The position numbers and the translations under genes are program-made. DNA of 5,526 nt, from contig JAHIEL010000007.1 of NCBI GenBank assembly GCA_018901715.1, positions 1 to 5,526 on the forward strand, written 5' to 3'. Of the stretch, positions 5,461 through 5,526 are shown piece by piece. This DNA is from Patescibacteria group bacterium. GTDB taxonomy: Bacteria; Patescibacteriota; Minisyncoccia; Minisyncoccales; PEYH01. Within the stretch, counting starts at the first letter, position 1. Every line of letters begins with the position of its first letter. Under the pieces are notes generated by a model. That model saw nothing but the letters and a program-made list of their open reading frames with translations. It ran no database searches and was not told the DNA's origin.

Positions 5461-5526
5461 CAGGGCATTATTGCTATACTCGGGCGGGCTGGACTCAACA
5501 CTGGCTGCCAAAATTTTACAAGAACA
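5450..5526 (+). CDS. PP-loop ATPase (ATP-pyrophosphatase), N-terminal fragment cut by window edge
   Basis: Only about 25 residues are visible. They start at an ATG that overlaps the end of glmU by 11 bp and stay open to the right edge. Residues 6-17 read ALLLYSGGLDST, a hydrophobic strand followed by the SGGxDS pyrophosphate loop of the N-type ATP-pyrophosphatases. That fold adenylates a substrate, as in tRNA thiolation enzymes (MnmA, ThiI, TtuA/Ncs6), QueC, asparagine synthetase and GMP synthetase. A motif so close to the N-terminus, followed by AAKILQE, fits MnmA/ThiI-like tRNA sulfur-transfer proteins or QueC, but the fragment is too short to choose. An AAGG sequence abuts the ATG, too close to act as a normal ribosome binding site. 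The overlap suggests cotranscription with glmU. Confidence 0.8.
   Translation, partial: MLSSRALLLYSGGLDSTLAAKILQE

Noticed and set aside
1..5526. UGA recoding (as in SR1/Gracilibacteria)
   Set aside because: All reading frames are intact under the standard code and the five visible stops are TAA or TAG. The absence of TGA stops in five genes is too small a sample to mean anything.
1..5526. tRNA, rRNA, CRISPR, insertion sequence or rho-independent terminator
   Set aside because: I saw no cloverleaf, spaced direct repeats, terminal inverted repeats with a transposase, or GC-rich hairpin plus T-run. The genes fill the window.

Overview
This is an AT-rich, gene-dense stretch with every gene on the + strand and almost no intergenic DNA. 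It holds one gene cut by the left edge (glmS), four complete genes (iorA, iorB, a yvcK-like gene, and an archaeal-type glmU) and the first codons of a PP-loop ATPase gene at the right edge. Several features suggest a small-genome lineage: AT-richness, very tight packing, starts without Shine-Dalgarno sequences, a probably leaderless iorA transcript, Arg mostly read from AGA/AGG, and a GlmU of the archaeal type. A Candidate Phyla Radiation (Patescibacteria) bacterium is my first guess, because the only clear promoter looks bacterial (an extended -10) and YvcK proteins are mainly bacterial. A DPANN archaeon is the alternative. The window alone does not settle this, as it has no rRNA or ribosomal protein.

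Layout: 1-1047 is the isomerase half of GlmS, and its glutaminase half lies outside. A 38-bp gap (1048-1085) carries an extended -10 motif that would start transcription almost on the iorA ATG. iorA (1086-2753) and iorB (2732-3328) overlap by 22 bp. After 12 bp comes the yvcK-like gene (3341-4288), which overlaps glmU (4276-5460) by 13 bp. The PP-loop gene (from 5450) overlaps the end of glmU by 11 bp. iorA to the PP-loop gene therefore looks like one transcription unit, with glmS just upstream in the same direction.

How they fit together: GlmS makes glucosamine-6-phosphate from fructose-6-phosphate and glutamine. The archaeal-type GlmU would acetylate glucosamine-1-phosphate and couple it to UTP, giving UDP-GlcNAc. 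YvcK/GlmR proteins bind UDP-GlcNAc and, in Firmicutes, modulate GlmS. So entry, exit and a sensor of the UDP-GlcNAc pathway sit together; only GlmM is not seen. Set inside this group is a two-subunit 2-oxoacid (indolepyruvate-type) oxidoreductase. Its alpha subunit lacks the usual C-terminal 8Fe ferredoxin domain but keeps the four cysteines expected to hold the cluster next to the thiamine cofactor. It produces acyl-CoA and reduced ferredoxin, and its link to the amino-sugar genes (possibly acetyl-CoA supply for GlmU) is a hypothesis.

The most interesting signals are this compact single-cluster Ior enzyme, an A_AAA_AAA heptamer directly before the iorA stop that would fuse iorA to iorB on a -1 slip, and the glmS-(iorAB)-yvcK-glmU grouping.
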